64,000 bases of DNA, from NCBI RefSeq assembly GCF_028807635.1, contig NZ_JARBAX010000002.1:1-64000 (forward strand), in the 5' to 3' direction. The notes beneath the pieces were generated by a model that was not told the origin of the DNA, made no database searches, and worked only from the letters and a program-made list of their open reading frames with translations. Each line of letters starts with the position of its first letter. The stretch's first letter is position 1. The stretch comes from Streptomyces spiramyceticus. GTDB lineage: Bacteria > Actinomycetota > Actinomycetes > Streptomycetales > Streptomycetaceae. The translations under genes were made by a program, and so were the position numbers. Shown piece after piece: positions 1 to 9,675 of the stretch.

Positions 1-1
1 G

Positions 2-2374
2 ACCGAGTCCGTGAACGAGATGGCCGGGAACCTGACCCGGCAGGTGCGCGCGATCGCGGCCGTGGCGACCGCGGTCACCCGCGGCGACCTGAATCTCAAG
101 ATCGACGTCGATGCGGCGGGCGAGATCCAGGTCCTGCAGGACAACATCAACACGATGATCGCCAACCTGCGCGACACCACTCTCGCCAACAAGGAACAGG
201 ACTGGCTCAAGGGCAACCTGGCCCGTATCTCGGGTCTGATGCAGGGCCGCCGTGACCTCGACGACGTGGCCTCGCTGATCATGAGCGAGCTCACCCCGGT
301 CGTCTCGGCCCAGCACGGCGCGTTCTTCCTCGCACTGACGACGCGCGGCAACTCCGAGGTGGGGGCGGACGAGGACAGCCCGTACGAGCTGCGCATGCGC
401 GGCAGTTACGGCTACTCGGCGGGCTCGATGCCGACGTCCTTCAAGCCCGGTGAGACCCTCATCGGCACTGCCGCCGAGGAGAAGCGCACGATCCTGGTGG
501 ACAACGTGCCGCCGGGCTACCTCAAGATCTCCTCCGGTCTCGGCGAGGCTCCGCCGGCGCATGTGATCGTGCTGCCGGTGCTCTTCGAGGGGAAGGTCCT
601 CGGTGTGATCGAGCTGGCGTCGTTCCAGCCTTTCACCCAGATCCAGAAGGACTTCCTGAACCAGATCGCCGAGATGATCGCGACGAGCGTCAACACCATC
701 AGTGTCAACACGAAGACCGAGGTGCTGCTGGAGCAGTCGCAGGAACTGACCGAGCAACTGCGCGAGCGGTCGGAGGAGTTGGAGAACCGGCAGAAGGCCC
801 TCCAGGCGTCCAATGCCGAACTGGAGGAGAAGGCCGAGCTGCTGGCCCAGCAGAACCGCGACATCGAAGTGAAGAACACCGAGATCGAAGAGGCCAGGCA
901 GGTCCTGGAGGAGCGTGCCGAGCAGCTCGCGGTCTCGATGCGCTACAAGTCCGAGTTCCTGGCGAACATGTCGCACGAGCTGCGCACACCGCTCAACTCG
1001 CTGCTCATCCTGGCCAAGCTGCTCGCCGACAACGCGGAGGGCAATCTCTCCCCGAAGCAGGTGGAGTTCGCCGAGACGATCCACGGAGCGGGCTCCGACC
1101 TGCTCCAGCTGATCAACGACATCCTCGACCTGTCAAAGGTCGAGGCGGGCAAGATGGACGTCAGCCCGACCCGGATCGCGCTGGTCCAGCTCGTCGACTA
1201 CGTCGAGGCGACCTTCCGGCCGCTCACCGCGGAGAAGGGGCTCGACTTCTCCGTACGAGTGTCTCCGGAACTGCCCGCGACGCTTCACACGGACGAGCAG
1301 CGGCTGTTGCAGGTGCTGCGCAATCTCCTGTCCAACGCGGTGAAGTTCACCGACACGGGGGCCGTCGAGCTCGTCATCCGGCCGGCCAGCGCCGACGTAC
1401 CGAACGCGATCCGCGAGCAGCTTCTGGAGGCCGGTTCGCTGCGCGACCCGGACGGTGATCTCATCGCCTTCTCGGTGACCGACACCGGTATCGGGATCGC
1501 GGCGAGCAAGATGCGGGTGATCTTCGAGGCGTTCAAGCAGGCCGACGGGACGACCAGCAGGAAGTACGGCGGCACGGGCCTCGGCCTGTCCATCAGCCGG
1601 GAGATCGCCCGTCTCCTCGGCGGCGAGATCCACGCGGCGAGCGAGCCGGGCCGCGGATCGACCTTCACGCTCTATCTGCCGCTGAACCCGAGCGAACTGC
1701 CGCCCCAGGGTTACCCGCAGATCTCCCCCGGCGGTATGGAGCCGCTGCGCGGCAGCAGCTCCGACGACGCTGCGGCGCAGGGCGCGGTCCAGCAGACCGG
1801 CCCGGCCCCGCTGGCCTCCGACCCGCAGACCGGGCCCGCAGGGCTGTTCCGGCGGCGCCGCAAGGCGGTGGGCGGTACGGATCACCGGGCCGCGCTGCCG
1901 GGCCAGACGTCGGGGACGCCGTCGGCACAGGGCGGTCAGGAGTCCTGGACGCCGAACGGGCAGGAGACGGCGCCGGAGCCGCGTCGCGGCATCATGTTCA
2001 ACAGTGAGAAGGTGCTGATCGTCGACGACGACATCCGCAATGTCTTCGCGCTCACCAGCGTGCTGGAGCAGCACGGGCTGTCCGTGCTGTACGCGGAGAA
2101 CGGTCGGGAGGGCATCGAAGTCCTGGAGCAGCACGACGATGTGACGGTCGTACTGATGGACATCATGATGCCGGAAATGGACGGCTATGCGACGACCACG
2201 GCGATCCGCAGGATGCCGCAGTTCGCCGGGCTGCCGATCATCGCGCTGACGGCGAAGGCGATGAAGGGCGACCGGGAGAAGGCCATCGAGTCCGGCGCTT
2301 CCGACTACGTTACGAAGCCGGTCGATCCTGACCATCTGCTGACGGTGATGGATCAATGGATGCGTGGGGAGTGA
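2..2374 (+). CDS. osaA: Hybrid sensor histidine kinase OsaA (3' part)
   Basis: Open at the left window edge, so the N-terminus is missing. The visible part (about 790 residues) has the end of a HAMP region, a GAF domain (about residues 80-225 counted from the Met at nt 11), a Gln/Glu-rich coiled coil, a HisKA domain with phospho-acceptor His322 in 'MSHELRTPLN', an HATPase with N box 'NLLSNAVKF', 'DTGIGI' and 'GGTGLGL', a Pro/Gly-rich linker, and a C-terminal receiver with Asp717 in 'LMDIMMPEMDG'. The hybrid layout and the downstream receiver gene and ftsK match the osmoadaptation pair osaAB of Streptomyces. Role by family: a multi-HAMP sensor of osmotic stress needed for growth and development at high osmolarity. 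Many HAMP repeats would be expected upstream of the window; they cannot be seen here. Confidence 0.85.
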   Translation, partial: TESVNEMAGNLTRQVRAIAAVATAVTRGDLNLKIDVDAAGEIQVLQDNINTMIANLRDTTLANKEQDWLKGNLARISGLMQGRRDLDDVASLIMSELTPVVSAQHGAFFLALTTRGNSEVGADEDSPYELRMRGSYGYSAGSMPTSFKPGETLIGTAAEEKRTILVDNVPPGYLKISSGLGEAPPAHVIVLPVLFEGKVLGVIELASFQPFTQIQKDFLNQIAEMIATSVNTISVNTKTEVLLEQSQELTEQLRERSEELENRQKALQASNAELEEKAELLAQQNRDIEVKNTEIEEARQVLEERAEQLAVSMRYKSEFLANMSHELRTPLNSLLILAKLLADNAEGNLSPKQVEFAETIHGAGSDLLQLINDILDLSKVEAGKMDVSPTRIALVQLVDYVEATFRPLTAEKGLDFSVRVSPELPATLHTDEQRLLQVLRNLLSNAVKFTDTGAVELVIRPASADVPNAIREQLLEAGSLRDPDGDLIAFSVTDTGIGIAASKMRVIFEAFKQADGTTSRKYGGTGLGLSISREIARLLGGEIHAASEPGRGSTFTLYLPLNPSELPPQGYPQISPGGMEPLRGSSSDDAAAQGAVQQTGPAPLASDPQTGPAGLFRRRRKAVGGTDHRAALPGQTSGTPSAQGGQESWTPNGQETAPEPRRGIMFNSEKVLIVDDDIRNVFALTSVLEQHGLSVLYAENGREGIEVLEQHDDVTVVLMDIMMPEMDGYATTTAIRRMPQFAGLPIIALTAKAMKGDREKAIESGASDYVTKPVDPDHLLTVMDQWMRGE

Positions 2375-2618
2375 TCGTTGGCTGTACGTGTACCGGCGGG
2401 TTGCTGACTGACTGTGGCCGAAGGCGTGTGAGGCGGCGGGATACGGGGAACCTTCTGGTCTCCCACTGCGTTTCTGCTACGTGCACAGTGACATCGCGGT
2501 GACAGGGTGTGGCGACAGGCAGGGTGCGGCTACCATGACCGGCACAAGGACGGGCGACGCAAGAGAGTCGTCCCCTGGGGCGGCGCCCGGTGCACTTCCG
2601 GGGCGAGGAGGACGGGCC

Positions 2619-3305
2619 ATGGTTCAGAAGGCCAAGATCCTCCTGGTCGATGACCGGCCGGAGAATCTGTTGGCGCTGGAGGCCATCCTCTCTGCGCTCG
2701 ATCAGACACTGGTACGGGCATCGTCAGGGGAGGAAGCGCTCAAAGCGCTGCTGACGGACGACTTTGCGGTCATTCTGCTGGACGTCCAGATGCCGGGCAT
2801 GGACGGTTTCGAGACCGCCGCGCACATCAAGCGGCGAGAACGGACCCGGGACATCCCGATCATCTTTCTCACCGCGATCAACCACGGTCCGCACCACACC
2901 TTCCGGGGTTATGCGGCCGGCGCCGTGGACTACATCTCGAAGCCCTTCGACCCGTGGGTGCTGCGCGCCAAGGTCTCGGTCTTCGTCGAGCTGTACATGA
3001 AGAACTGTCAGCTGCGTGAGCAGGCCGCGCTGCTGCGTCTCCAGCTGGAGGGCGGCGGCCAGGCGGGCGGCATGGGCGACGCGAAGGAGCCCGCGGGGCT
3101 CCTCGCCGAACTCTCCGCACGGCTCGCGGCGGTTGAGGAGCAGGCGGAGGCGCTCTCCAAGCAGCTCGACGACGACTCGGCCGATGCGGCGGCCGTCGCC
3201 ACCGCGGCCCACCTGGAGCGGAAGCTGACCGGCCTGCGCCGGGCGCTGGATGCACTCGAACCGGGCACAAGCGGCAGCGCACCGCCTTTTCCGTCGCAGA
3301 ACTGA
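2619..3305 (+). CDS. osaB: Response regulator OsaB
   Basis: 228 residues from the ATG preceded by a GGAGGA-type Shine-Dalgarno; the frame is open upstream but that part is low-complexity and lacks a ribosome site. It has an N-terminal receiver domain (residues 1-125) with acidic pair 'VDD' and phospho-acceptor Asp55 in 'LLDVQMPGMDG', then a Leu/Glu/Ala-rich coiled coil (about 140-210). No DNA-binding domain is visible, so output is probably by protein-protein contact. It lies 245 bases after osaA in the same direction and is the predicted partner of that kinase in osmoadaptation. Seven tandem 13-base units begin at its last codons. Confidence 0.85.
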   Translation: MVQKAKILLVDDRPENLLALEAILSALDQTLVRASSGEEALKALLTDDFAVILLDVQMPGMDGFETAAHIKRRERTRDIPIIFLTAINHGPHHTFRGYAAGAVDYISKPFDPWVLRAKVSVFVELYMKNCQLREQAALLRLQLEGGGQAGGMGDAKEPAGLLAELSARLAAVEEQAEALSKQLDDDSADAAAVATAAHLERKLTGLRRALDALEPGTSGSAPPFPSQN

Positions 3306-3385
3306 GTTGCTGCGCCGAGTCGCAGGACTGAGGCGTAGAACCGAGCCGTAGAACTGAGCTATGGGACTGGGCCGTAGGACTGGGC
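3295..3385 (+). repeat. Seven tandem 13-base units across the osaB stop
   Basis: Read in 13-base steps from 3295, the sequence gives seven similar units, for example CGTAGAACCGAGC and CGTAGAACTGAGC next to each other, then TATGGGACTGGGC and CGTAGGACTGGGC. The first unit supplies the final codons and stop of osaB; the rest lie in the osaB-ftsK gap. The array is imperfect, as expected for an old slippage expansion. Confidence 0.75.
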
Positions 3386-3499
3386 GGGGCGTATGAGTCG
3401 CTGAGGGTGTGTCAGCTTGCGGCCCATGGTGCACGACACGAACGGGTGAAGCGGTGGGCACACGTGTCCACCCGGCCCCACACCGGTAACCTCACCACC

Positions 3500-6262
3500 A
3501 TGGCCTCACGTACGTCCGGCAAGGGTTCCCAGGGCACGGCGGGCACCGCGAAGCCGCGCGCCGGCCGTACCACCGGCGCCGCGAAGAAAGCGGCGCCTGC
3601 CAAGAAGAGCACCGCGAAGAAGACCGCGCCCGCGAAAAAGGCGCCTGCGAAGAAGGCCGCCGCCAAGAAGGCGGCGGCCAGTTCCGCACCCAAGGCGGCG
3701 CCGTCCCCCACCGGGGGCGTGTACCGGCTTGTACGCGCCCTCTGGCTCGGCCTCGCGCACGGCGTGGGCGCGATGTTCCGGGGCATAGGCCGCGGCGCGA
3801 AGGGACTCGACCCCGCGCACCGCAAGGACGGCCTCGCACTGCTCCTGCTCGGTCTCGCACTGATCGTCGCGGCCGGCACCTGGGCCCAACTGCGCGGTCC
3901 CGTCGGCGACCTCGTCGAGATGCTCGTGACGGGTGCCTTCGGGCGGCTCGACCTGCTCGTGCCGATACTGCTCGGCGCCATCGCCGTACGGCTGATCCTG
4001 CATCCGGAGAAGCCCGAGGCCAACGGCCGGATCGTCATCGGGCTCTCCGCCCTCGTGATCGGCGTACTCGGCCAGGTGCACGTCGCCTGCGGGGCGCCCG
4101 GGCGCGGTGACGGCACCGAGGCGATGCAGGACGCCGGCGGGCTGATCGGCTGGGCCGCCTCCATGCCGCTGATCTTCACCATGGGCGACGTACTCGCCGT
4201 ACCGCTTCTGCTGCTGCTCACGGTCTTCGGGCTGCTGGTGGTCACCGCGACGCCGGTCAATGCCATCCCGCAGCGGCTGCGGCAGCTCGGCGTCAAGCTG
4301 GGGATCGTGGCGCCGCCGCCCGGGGCGCAGGAGAGCGACGACGACCGGTACGACGAACAGTGGCGCGAAGCGCTGCCCGCGGGCGCGCGCCGTTCAACCG
4401 CGCGCCGCAGCCACGCGCCGGCGGACTATGACCCCGGTCAGGCCGAGGAGGAGGCGCTCGTCCAGCGCCGTCGGCCGCGCAGGCCCTCCGTGCAGCCCGC
4501 GCCCGCGCGCGCCATGGACGCCGTGGACGTGGCCGCGGCCGCAGCCGCCGCGCTGGACGGCGCGGTACTGAACGGGCTGCCGCCCTCGCCGCTCGTGGCG
4601 GACCTGACGCAGGGGGTCTCCGGGGAGCGGACGGCCGCCGTGCCCGGGGCACGGGAGGCGGACGGGGCGACGCCGACACCGGCCTCCGTGTCCGGGGCCC
4701 GGCTGCCCGTGGCGGATCTGACGAAGGCGCCCCCCGAGGAATCCCAGCCGCTGCCGCCCCGCGCCGAGCAGCTCCAGCTCGCCGGGGACATCACGTACGC
4801 CCTGCCCTCGCTGGACCTGCTGGAGCGGGGAGGCCCCGGCAAGACGCGCAGCGCCGCCAACGACATCGTCGTCGCCTCGCTGACGAACGTCTTCACCGAG
4901 TTCAAGGTCGACGCGGCCGTCACCGGCTTCACCCGTGGTCCGACGGTCACGCGCTACGAGGTGGAACTCGGCCCCGCCGTCAAGGTCGAGCGGATCACGG
5001 CACTGACCAAGAACATCGCGTACGCCGTCGCCAGTCCGGACGTACGCATCATCAGTCCCATCCCCGGCAAGTCCGCCGTCGGCATCGAGATCCCCAACAC
5101 CGACCGCGAAATGGTCAACCTCGGCGACGTGCTGCGCCTCGCCGACGCGGCGGAGGACGACCATCCGATGCTCGTCGCGCTCGGCAAGGACGTCGAGGGC
5201 GGCTATGTGATGGCCAACCTCGCGAAGATGCCGCACGTCCTGGTCGCGGGCGCCACCGGCTCCGGAAAGTCGTCCTGCATCAACTGCCTGATCACCTCGG
5301 TGATGGTGCGGGCGACCCCCGACGACGTACGCATGGTGCTCGTCGACCCCAAGCGGGTCGAGCTCACCGCGTACGAGGGCATTCCGCACCTGATCACGCC
5401 GATCATCACCAACCCCAAGCGGGCCGCCGAGGCGCTCCAGTGGGTCGTACGGGAAATGGACCTGCGGTACGACGACCTGGCGGCGTACGGGTTCCGGCAC
5501 ATCGACGACTTCAACCAGGCGGTGAGGAACGGCAAGGTCAGCGCGCCCGCCGGCAGTGAGCGGGAGCTGTCGCCGTACCCGTATCTGCTGGTGATCGTCG
5601 ACGAGCTGGCAGACCTGATGATGGTCGCGCCGCGCGACGTCGAGGACTCGATCGTGCGCATCACCCAATTGGCCCGCGCCGCCGGAATTCATCTGGTGCT
5701 CGCGACCCAGCGGCCGTCCGTGGACGTCGTCACGGGTCTCATCAAGGCGAATGTGCCCTCACGGCTGGCCTTCGCGACCTCGTCGCTCGCGGACAGCCGG
5801 GTCATTCTCGACCAGCCCGGCGCCGAAAAGCTGATCGGCAAGGGCGACGGTCTCTTCCTCCCGATGGGTGCGAACAAGCCGACTCGTATGCAGGGCGCGT
5901 TCGTGACGGAGGACGAGGTTTCGGCCATCGTCAGGCACTGCAAGGAGCAGATGGCGCCGGTCTTCAGGGAGGACGTCGTCGTAGGGACGGCGAAGAAGAA
6001 GGAAATCGACGAGGACATCGGCGACGACCTGGACCTTCTGTGCCAGGCGGCCGAGCTGGTGGTGTCCACTCAGTTCGGCTCGACCTCGATGCTTCAGCGG
6101 AAATTGCGTGTCGGTTTCGCAAAGGCGGGCAGGCTCATGGATCTGATGGAATCTCGGGGCATCGTCGGGCCGAGCGAGGGCTCCAAGGCGCGTGATGTCC
6201 TGGTGAAACCGGATGAACTGGATGGAATGCTCGCAGTGATCCGGGGGGAGTCTCACCCGTAA
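3500..6262 (+). CDS. ftsK: DNA translocase FtsK/SpoIIIE
   Basis: 920 residues from the ATG at 3500; an in-frame extension upstream looks non-coding. Order: a short Ser/Gly tail, a Lys/Ala/Pro-rich stretch (about residues 25-75, 'AKK' repeats resembling a histone H1 tail), four or five membrane helices (about 100-270), a long acidic/Pro-rich linker, then the motor with Walker A 'GATGSGKSS' (residues 584-592), Walker B 'LLVIVDELADLMM' and 'LATQRPSVDVVTG', and a C-terminal winged-helix gamma domain ('STSMLQRKLRVGFAKAGRLMDLME') that reads chromosome polarity sequences. It pumps chromosomes across septa, in Streptomyces mainly during sporulation. The length fits the family. The basic tail is the unusual part. 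Confidence 0.96.
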   Translation: MASRTSGKGSQGTAGTAKPRAGRTTGAAKKAAPAKKSTAKKTAPAKKAPAKKAAAKKAAASSAPKAAPSPTGGVYRLVRALWLGLAHGVGAMFRGIGRGAKGLDPAHRKDGLALLLLGLALIVAAGTWAQLRGPVGDLVEMLVTGAFGRLDLLVPILLGAIAVRLILHPEKPEANGRIVIGLSALVIGVLGQVHVACGAPGRGDGTEAMQDAGGLIGWAASMPLIFTMGDVLAVPLLLLLTVFGLLVVTATPVNAIPQRLRQLGVKLGIVAPPPGAQESDDDRYDEQWREALPAGARRSTARRSHAPADYDPGQAEEEALVQRRRPRRPSVQPAPARAMDAVDVAAAAAAALDGAVLNGLPPSPLVADLTQGVSGERTAAVPGAREADGATPTPASVSGARLPVADLTKAPPEESQPLPPRAEQLQLAGDITYALPSLDLLERGGPGKTRSAANDIVVASLTNVFTEFKVDAAVTGFTRGPTVTRYEVELGPAVKVERITALTKNIAYAVASPDVRIISPIPGKSAVGIEIPNTDREMVNLGDVLRLADAAEDDHPMLVALGKDVEGGYVMANLAKMPHVLVAGATGSGKSSCINCLITSVMVRATPDDVRMVLVDPKRVELTAYEGIPHLITPIITNPKRAAEALQWVVREMDLRYDDLAAYGFRHIDDFNQAVRNGKVSAPAGSERELSPYPYLLVIVDELADLMMVAPRDVEDSIVRITQLARAAGIHLVLATQRPSVDVVTGLIKANVPSRLAFATSSLADSRVILDQPGAEKLIGKGDGLFLPMGANKPTRMQGAFVTEDEVSAIVRHCKEQMAPVFREDVVVGTAKKKEIDEDIGDDLDLLCQAAELVVSTQFGSTSMLQRKLRVGFAKAGRLMDLMESRGIVGPSEGSKARDVLVKPDELDGMLAVIRGESHP

Positions 6263-6452
6263 GAGAACGGCGAGCAACCGTTTCCCTTGTTCGTACGTCC
6301 AGTTGAGGGAAGGGAAGGACGCGATGGGCCCCACCATTGGGCCGTGTGGCGTTCTGATGGCGTACAAAGTCCGCCCTCCCGGTTGCCCCACCCTTTCGTA
6401 CCCCCCCTAGACTGAACACCCAGCAGGTGGCTCACGCTCGAAAGGCGCCCCC

Positions 6453-7283
6453 GTGTCCATCGGCAACTCCCCAGAAGACGACCGGCCTTCGATTGAAATT
6501 GAAGACGACCGGCCTTCGATCGGTCGTGTCCTCCAGCAGGCTCGTATCGACGCAGGTCTGACGGTCGACGAGGTCAGCGCCTCGACCCGGGTGCGCATTC
6601 CCATCGTGCACGCGATCGAGGAGGACGACTTCAGTCGCTGCGGCGGCGACGTATACGCGCGTGGCCACATTCGTACGCTCGCGCGCGCCGTCGGAATCGA
6701 ACCCGACGGACTGGTCGCTCAGTACGACGCGGCGCACGGCGGACGTCCTTCGCCGACGCCCGCGGCGCCTCTCTTCGAGGCGGAACGGATCCGTCCCGAG
6801 CGGCGTCGGCCGAACTGGACCGCGGCCATGGTCGCCGCGATCGTCGCCGTGGTCGGCTTCGTCGGCTTCACGCTCTTCAACGGCGGGGACGCCGGCACCG
6901 GCTCCAGTGTCGCGGAAGGGTCCACGCCCGCCGCCACCAAGCCGTCGACCAAGCCCTCGGCATCCAAGCCCGCCGACCCCAAGCCGGACCCGTCGGACAG
7001 CGCCATCGCGGCCGCCCCGCGGGACAAAGTGACCGTCGCGCTCACCGCGAAGGACGACAAGAGCTGGATCTCGGCGAAGGACCACAACGGGCGGCTGCTT
7101 TTCGACGGGCTCCTCCTCCAGGGCGAGTCCAAGACCTTCACGGACAAGGAGCAGATCGACCTCGTGCTCGGAAACGCCGGGGCGATGCAGCTCTTCGTGA
7201 ACGGCAAGGAGGTCGCCGACGAGTTCCAGCCGGGACAGGTCGAGCGGCTTACGTACACGAAGGGTGACCCGGAGGTCGGCTGA
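6453..7283 (+). CDS. RodZ-like helix-turn-helix membrane protein
   Basis: 276 residues from a GTG. An N-terminal HTH of the RodZ/Xre type lies at about residues 23-90 ('[26 protein letters not shown]'), followed by a basic linker, one membrane helix (about 127-146, '[19 protein letters not shown]'), a Thr/Lys/Pro spacer and a C-terminal beta-rich DUF4115-like domain outside the membrane. By family it is a cytoskeleton-linked membrane protein; in actinomycetes the function is not settled. The N-terminus carries a 9-residue duplication ('EDDRPSI' twice) encoded by a 21-base direct repeat. It lies between ftsK and rimO as in other Streptomyces. Confidence 0.8.
   Translation: MSIGNSPEDDRPSIEIEDDRPSIGRVLQQARIDAGLTVDEVSASTRVRIPIVHAIEEDDFSRCGGDVYARGHIRTLARAVGIEPDGLVAQYDAAHGGRPSPTPAAPLFEAERIRPERRRPNWTAAMVAAIVAVVGFVGFTLFNGGDAGTGSSVAEGSTPAATKPSTKPSASKPADPKPDPSDSAIAAAPRDKVTVALTAKDDKSWISAKDHNGRLLFDGLLLQGESKTFTDKEQIDLVLGNAGAMQLFVNGKEVADEFQPGQVERLTYTKGDPEVG
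6474..6521 (+). repeat. 21-base direct repeat, period 27, inside the RodZ-like gene
   Basis: GAAGACGACCGGCCTTCGAT occurs at 6474 and again at 6501. The 27-base period keeps frame and duplicates nine residues at the N-terminus just before the HTH domain. Confidence 0.85.
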
Positions 7284-7318
7284 CCTCCGGGGCCCCGGAC
7301 AAGGCTCTTTCTCAGGGA

Positions 7319-7343
7319 GCCCGCCCGAATTTTCCGGGCGGGC
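7319..7343 (+). terminator. Hairpin after the RodZ-like gene
   Basis: GCCCGCCCG and CGGGCGGGC form a 9-bp GC stem around an AATTTTC loop, 36 bases after the stop. There is no U tract, which is usual for Streptomyces terminators. Confidence 0.6.
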
Positions 7344-7459
7344 GCCCGCTGGGCGGTCGCTGGGGTCGCCCGCTGTCGGCAGGGCTCCGGGGCGAGGCGC
7401 CGGGCCGGGGCCAACCCTGGCGGCCGGGGTGCGCGCCGGGACAAAGTAGTCTTGAGCTC

Positions 7460-8926
7460 ATGCCCGAACGCCGCACCGTCGCCCTTGTCACTCTTGGCTG
7501 CGCCCGTAACGAGGTGGACTCGGAGGAGCTGGCAGGCCGCTTGGCAGCGGACGGCTGGAAGCTCGTCGAGGACGCATCGGACGCGGACGTCGCCGTCGTC
7601 AACACCTGCGGATTCGTCGAAGCCGCCAAGAAGGACTCCGTCGACGCCCTGCTGGAAGCCAATGATCTGAAAGATCATGGCAGGACCCAGGCCGTCGTCG
7701 CCGTCGGCTGCATGGCCGAGCGGTACGGCAAGGAGCTCGCGGAAGCACTGCCCGAGGCCGACGGTGTGCTCGGATTCGACGACTACGCCGACATCTCCGA
7801 CCGCCTTCAGACGATCCTGAACGGCGGCATCCACGCCTCCCACACCCCGCGCGACCGGCGCAAGCTGCTGCCCATCAGCCCCGCCGAGCGGCAGGACGCC
7901 TCGGACGTGGCGCTGCCCGGGCACGCGCAGGACACGCCTCCCGAGGACCTTCCCGACGGTGTCGCGCCCGCCTCGGGCCCGCGTGCGCCGCTGCGCCAGC
8001 GGCTCGGTAACAGCCCCGTCGCCTCCGTGAAGCTCGCGTCCGGGTGCGACCGGCGGTGCTCCTTCTGCGCCATCCCCTCGTTCCGCGGCTCGTTCATTTC
8101 GCGGCGCCCCTCGGACGTACTGGGAGAGACGCGCTGGCTGGCCGAGCAGGGCGTGAAGGAGGTCATGCTGGTCTCCGAGAACAACACGTCGTACGGCAAG
8201 GACCTCGGCGACATCCGGCTGCTGGAGACGCTGCTGCCCGAGCTGGCCGAGGTCGACGGCATCGAGCGGGTGCGGGTCAGCTACCTGCAGCCCGCCGAGA
8301 TGCGGCCCGGACTCATCGACGTACTGACGTCCACGCCGAAGATCGCGCCGTACTTCGACCTGTCCTTCCAGCACTCGGCGGCCGGTGTGCTGCGCTCGAT
8401 GCGGCGCTTCGGTGACACCGACCGCTTCCTGGAGCTGCTGGAGACCATTCGCAACAAGGCGCCGCAGGCCGGTGTGCGCTCCAACTTCATCGTGGGCTTC
8501 CCCGGCGAGAGCGAGGCCGACCTGGGCGAGCTGGAGCGCTTCCTGACGGGCGCCAGGCTCGACGCCATCGGCGTCTTCGGGTACTCCGACGAGGAGGGCA
8601 CCGAGGCTGTCACGTACGACCACAAGCTCGACTCCGAGGTCATCGCGGAGCGGCTGGAGCACATCTCGCGGCTCTCCGACGAGCTCACCTCGCAGAGGGC
8701 CGAGGAGCGGCTCGGCGAGACGGTCGAGGTGCTGGTCGAGTCGGTCGACGGCGAGGACGGCGCGGTGGGCCGGGCGGCGCACCAGGCGCCCGAGACGGAT
8801 GGCCAGGTGGTCTTCACCACGGGCCAGGGCCTGGCTGTCGGTCGTATGGTCGTGGCAAAGGTCGTCGGGACCGAGGGTGTGGACCTGGTGGCCGAACCGC
8901 TCGGTGCTGAGGAGGCGGCCAGATGA
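7460..8926 (+). CDS. rimO: Ribosomal protein S12 methylthiotransferase RimO
   Basis: 488 residues. The N-terminal UPF0004 domain carries the auxiliary cluster cysteines Cys14, Cys50 and Cys84 ('[12 protein letters not shown]', 'NTCGF', 'VGCMAERYG'). The radical-SAM domain has Cys196, Cys200 and Cys203 ('[11 protein letters not shown]'), and a C-terminal TRAM domain follows. It adds a methylthio group to an aspartate of ribosomal protein S12 using SAM and iron-sulfur clusters. The '[11 protein letters not shown]' signature separates RimO from MiaB, which is also in this window. A Pro/Asp-rich insert of about 45 residues sits between the first two domains. It overlaps pgsA by four bases, indicating translational coupling. 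Confidence 0.95.
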   Translation: MPERRTVALVTLGCARNEVDSEELAGRLAADGWKLVEDASDADVAVVNTCGFVEAAKKDSVDALLEANDLKDHGRTQAVVAVGCMAERYGKELAEALPEADGVLGFDDYADISDRLQTILNGGIHASHTPRDRRKLLPISPAERQDASDVALPGHAQDTPPEDLPDGVAPASGPRAPLRQRLGNSPVASVKLASGCDRRCSFCAIPSFRGSFISRRPSDVLGETRWLAEQGVKEVMLVSENNTSYGKDLGDIRLLETLLPELAEVDGIERVRVSYLQPAEMRPGLIDVLTSTPKIAPYFDLSFQHSAAGVLRSMRRFGDTDRFLELLETIRNKAPQAGVRSNFIVGFPGESEADLGELERFLTGARLDAIGVFGYSDEEGTEAVTYDHKLDSEVIAERLEHISRLSDELTSQRAEERLGETVEVLVESVDGEDGAVGRAAHQAPETDGQVVFTTGQGLAVGRMVVAKVVGTEGVDLVAEPLGAEEAAR

Positions 8927-9675
8927 CCGGAGTGCCGGCATCCGCGGCGGGCGGCTCCGGTAGGCCGGCGCCCGGCGGCAAGCTGGGCGCTGCGGCCGTC
9001 AATCAGGCCAGCCTGTGGAACATCGCGAACATACTGACCATGGTGCGGCTGGTGCTCGTGCCCGGCTTCGTCATGCTGATGCTGCAGGACGGCGGCTACG
9101 ACCCGGCCTGGCGGGCCTGGGCATGGGCGGCGTTCGCCGTCGCCATGATCACCGACATCTTCGACGGCCATCTGGCGCGTACGTACAACCTGGTCACCGA
9201 CTTCGGCAAGATCGCCGACCCGATCGCCGACAAGGCGATCATGGGTGCGGCGCTGCTCTGTCTGTCGGCGCTCGGGGATCTGCCGTGGTGGGTGACGGGC
9301 GTCATTCTCTTCCGGGAGCTCGGCATCACGGTGCTGCGCTTCTGGGTGATCAGGCACGGTGTGATTCCGGCCAGCCGCGGCGGCAAGATGAAGACGTTGC
9401 TGCAGGGCGTGGCGGTCGGGATGTACGTACTGGCGCTGACCGGGCCGCTTGCCACGGCGCGGTTCTGGGTCATGGCGGTGGCTGTGGCGCTGACTGTGCT
9501 GACCGGGCTCGACTATGTGCGGCAGGCAGTCGTGCTGCGGCGGGCAGGGCTCGCGGCGGAGCGGGCTGAGCAGGCGGAGCGCGCCGAGCAGGTCGAGCCG
9601 GCAGAGCGGGTTGCCGAGCGGACGGGCCAGGCTGAGCGGGCTGGGCAGGACTCTGCGGAGGAGTCGTCGCGGTGA
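8923..9675 (+). CDS. pgsA: CDP-diacylglycerol-glycerol-3-phosphate 3-phosphatidyltransferase
   Basis: 250 residues, ATG overlapping the rimO stop (ATGA). The CDP-alcohol phosphotransferase signature is '[24 protein letters not shown]' in pattern (D-G-x2-A-R-x8-G-x3-D-x3-D, given here only to name key residues). Several membrane helices span about residues 35-205. It makes phosphatidylglycerol phosphate, the precursor of phosphatidylglycerol and cardiolipin. The last 40 residues are a low-complexity Glu/Arg/Ala/Gln tail ('[18 protein letters not shown]') that the family does not need and that looks like repeat expansion. It overlaps cinA by four bases (GTGA). Confidence 0.93.
   Translation: MTGVPASAAGGSGRPAPGGKLGAAAVNQASLWNIANILTMVRLVLVPGFVMLMLQDGGYDPAWRAWAWAAFAVAMITDIFDGHLARTYNLVTDFGKIADPIADKAIMGAALLCLSALGDLPWWVTGVILFRELGITVLRFWVIRHGVIPASRGGKMKTLLQGVAVGMYVLALTGPLATARFWVMAVAVALTVLTGLDYVRQAVVLRRAGLAAERAEQAERAEQVEPAERVAERTGQAERAGQDSAEESSR

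Noticed and set aside
6719-8941. Long minus-strand frame opposite the RodZ-like gene and rimO
   Set aside because: It spans two well-identified genes and an intergenic terminator and has no domain similarity.
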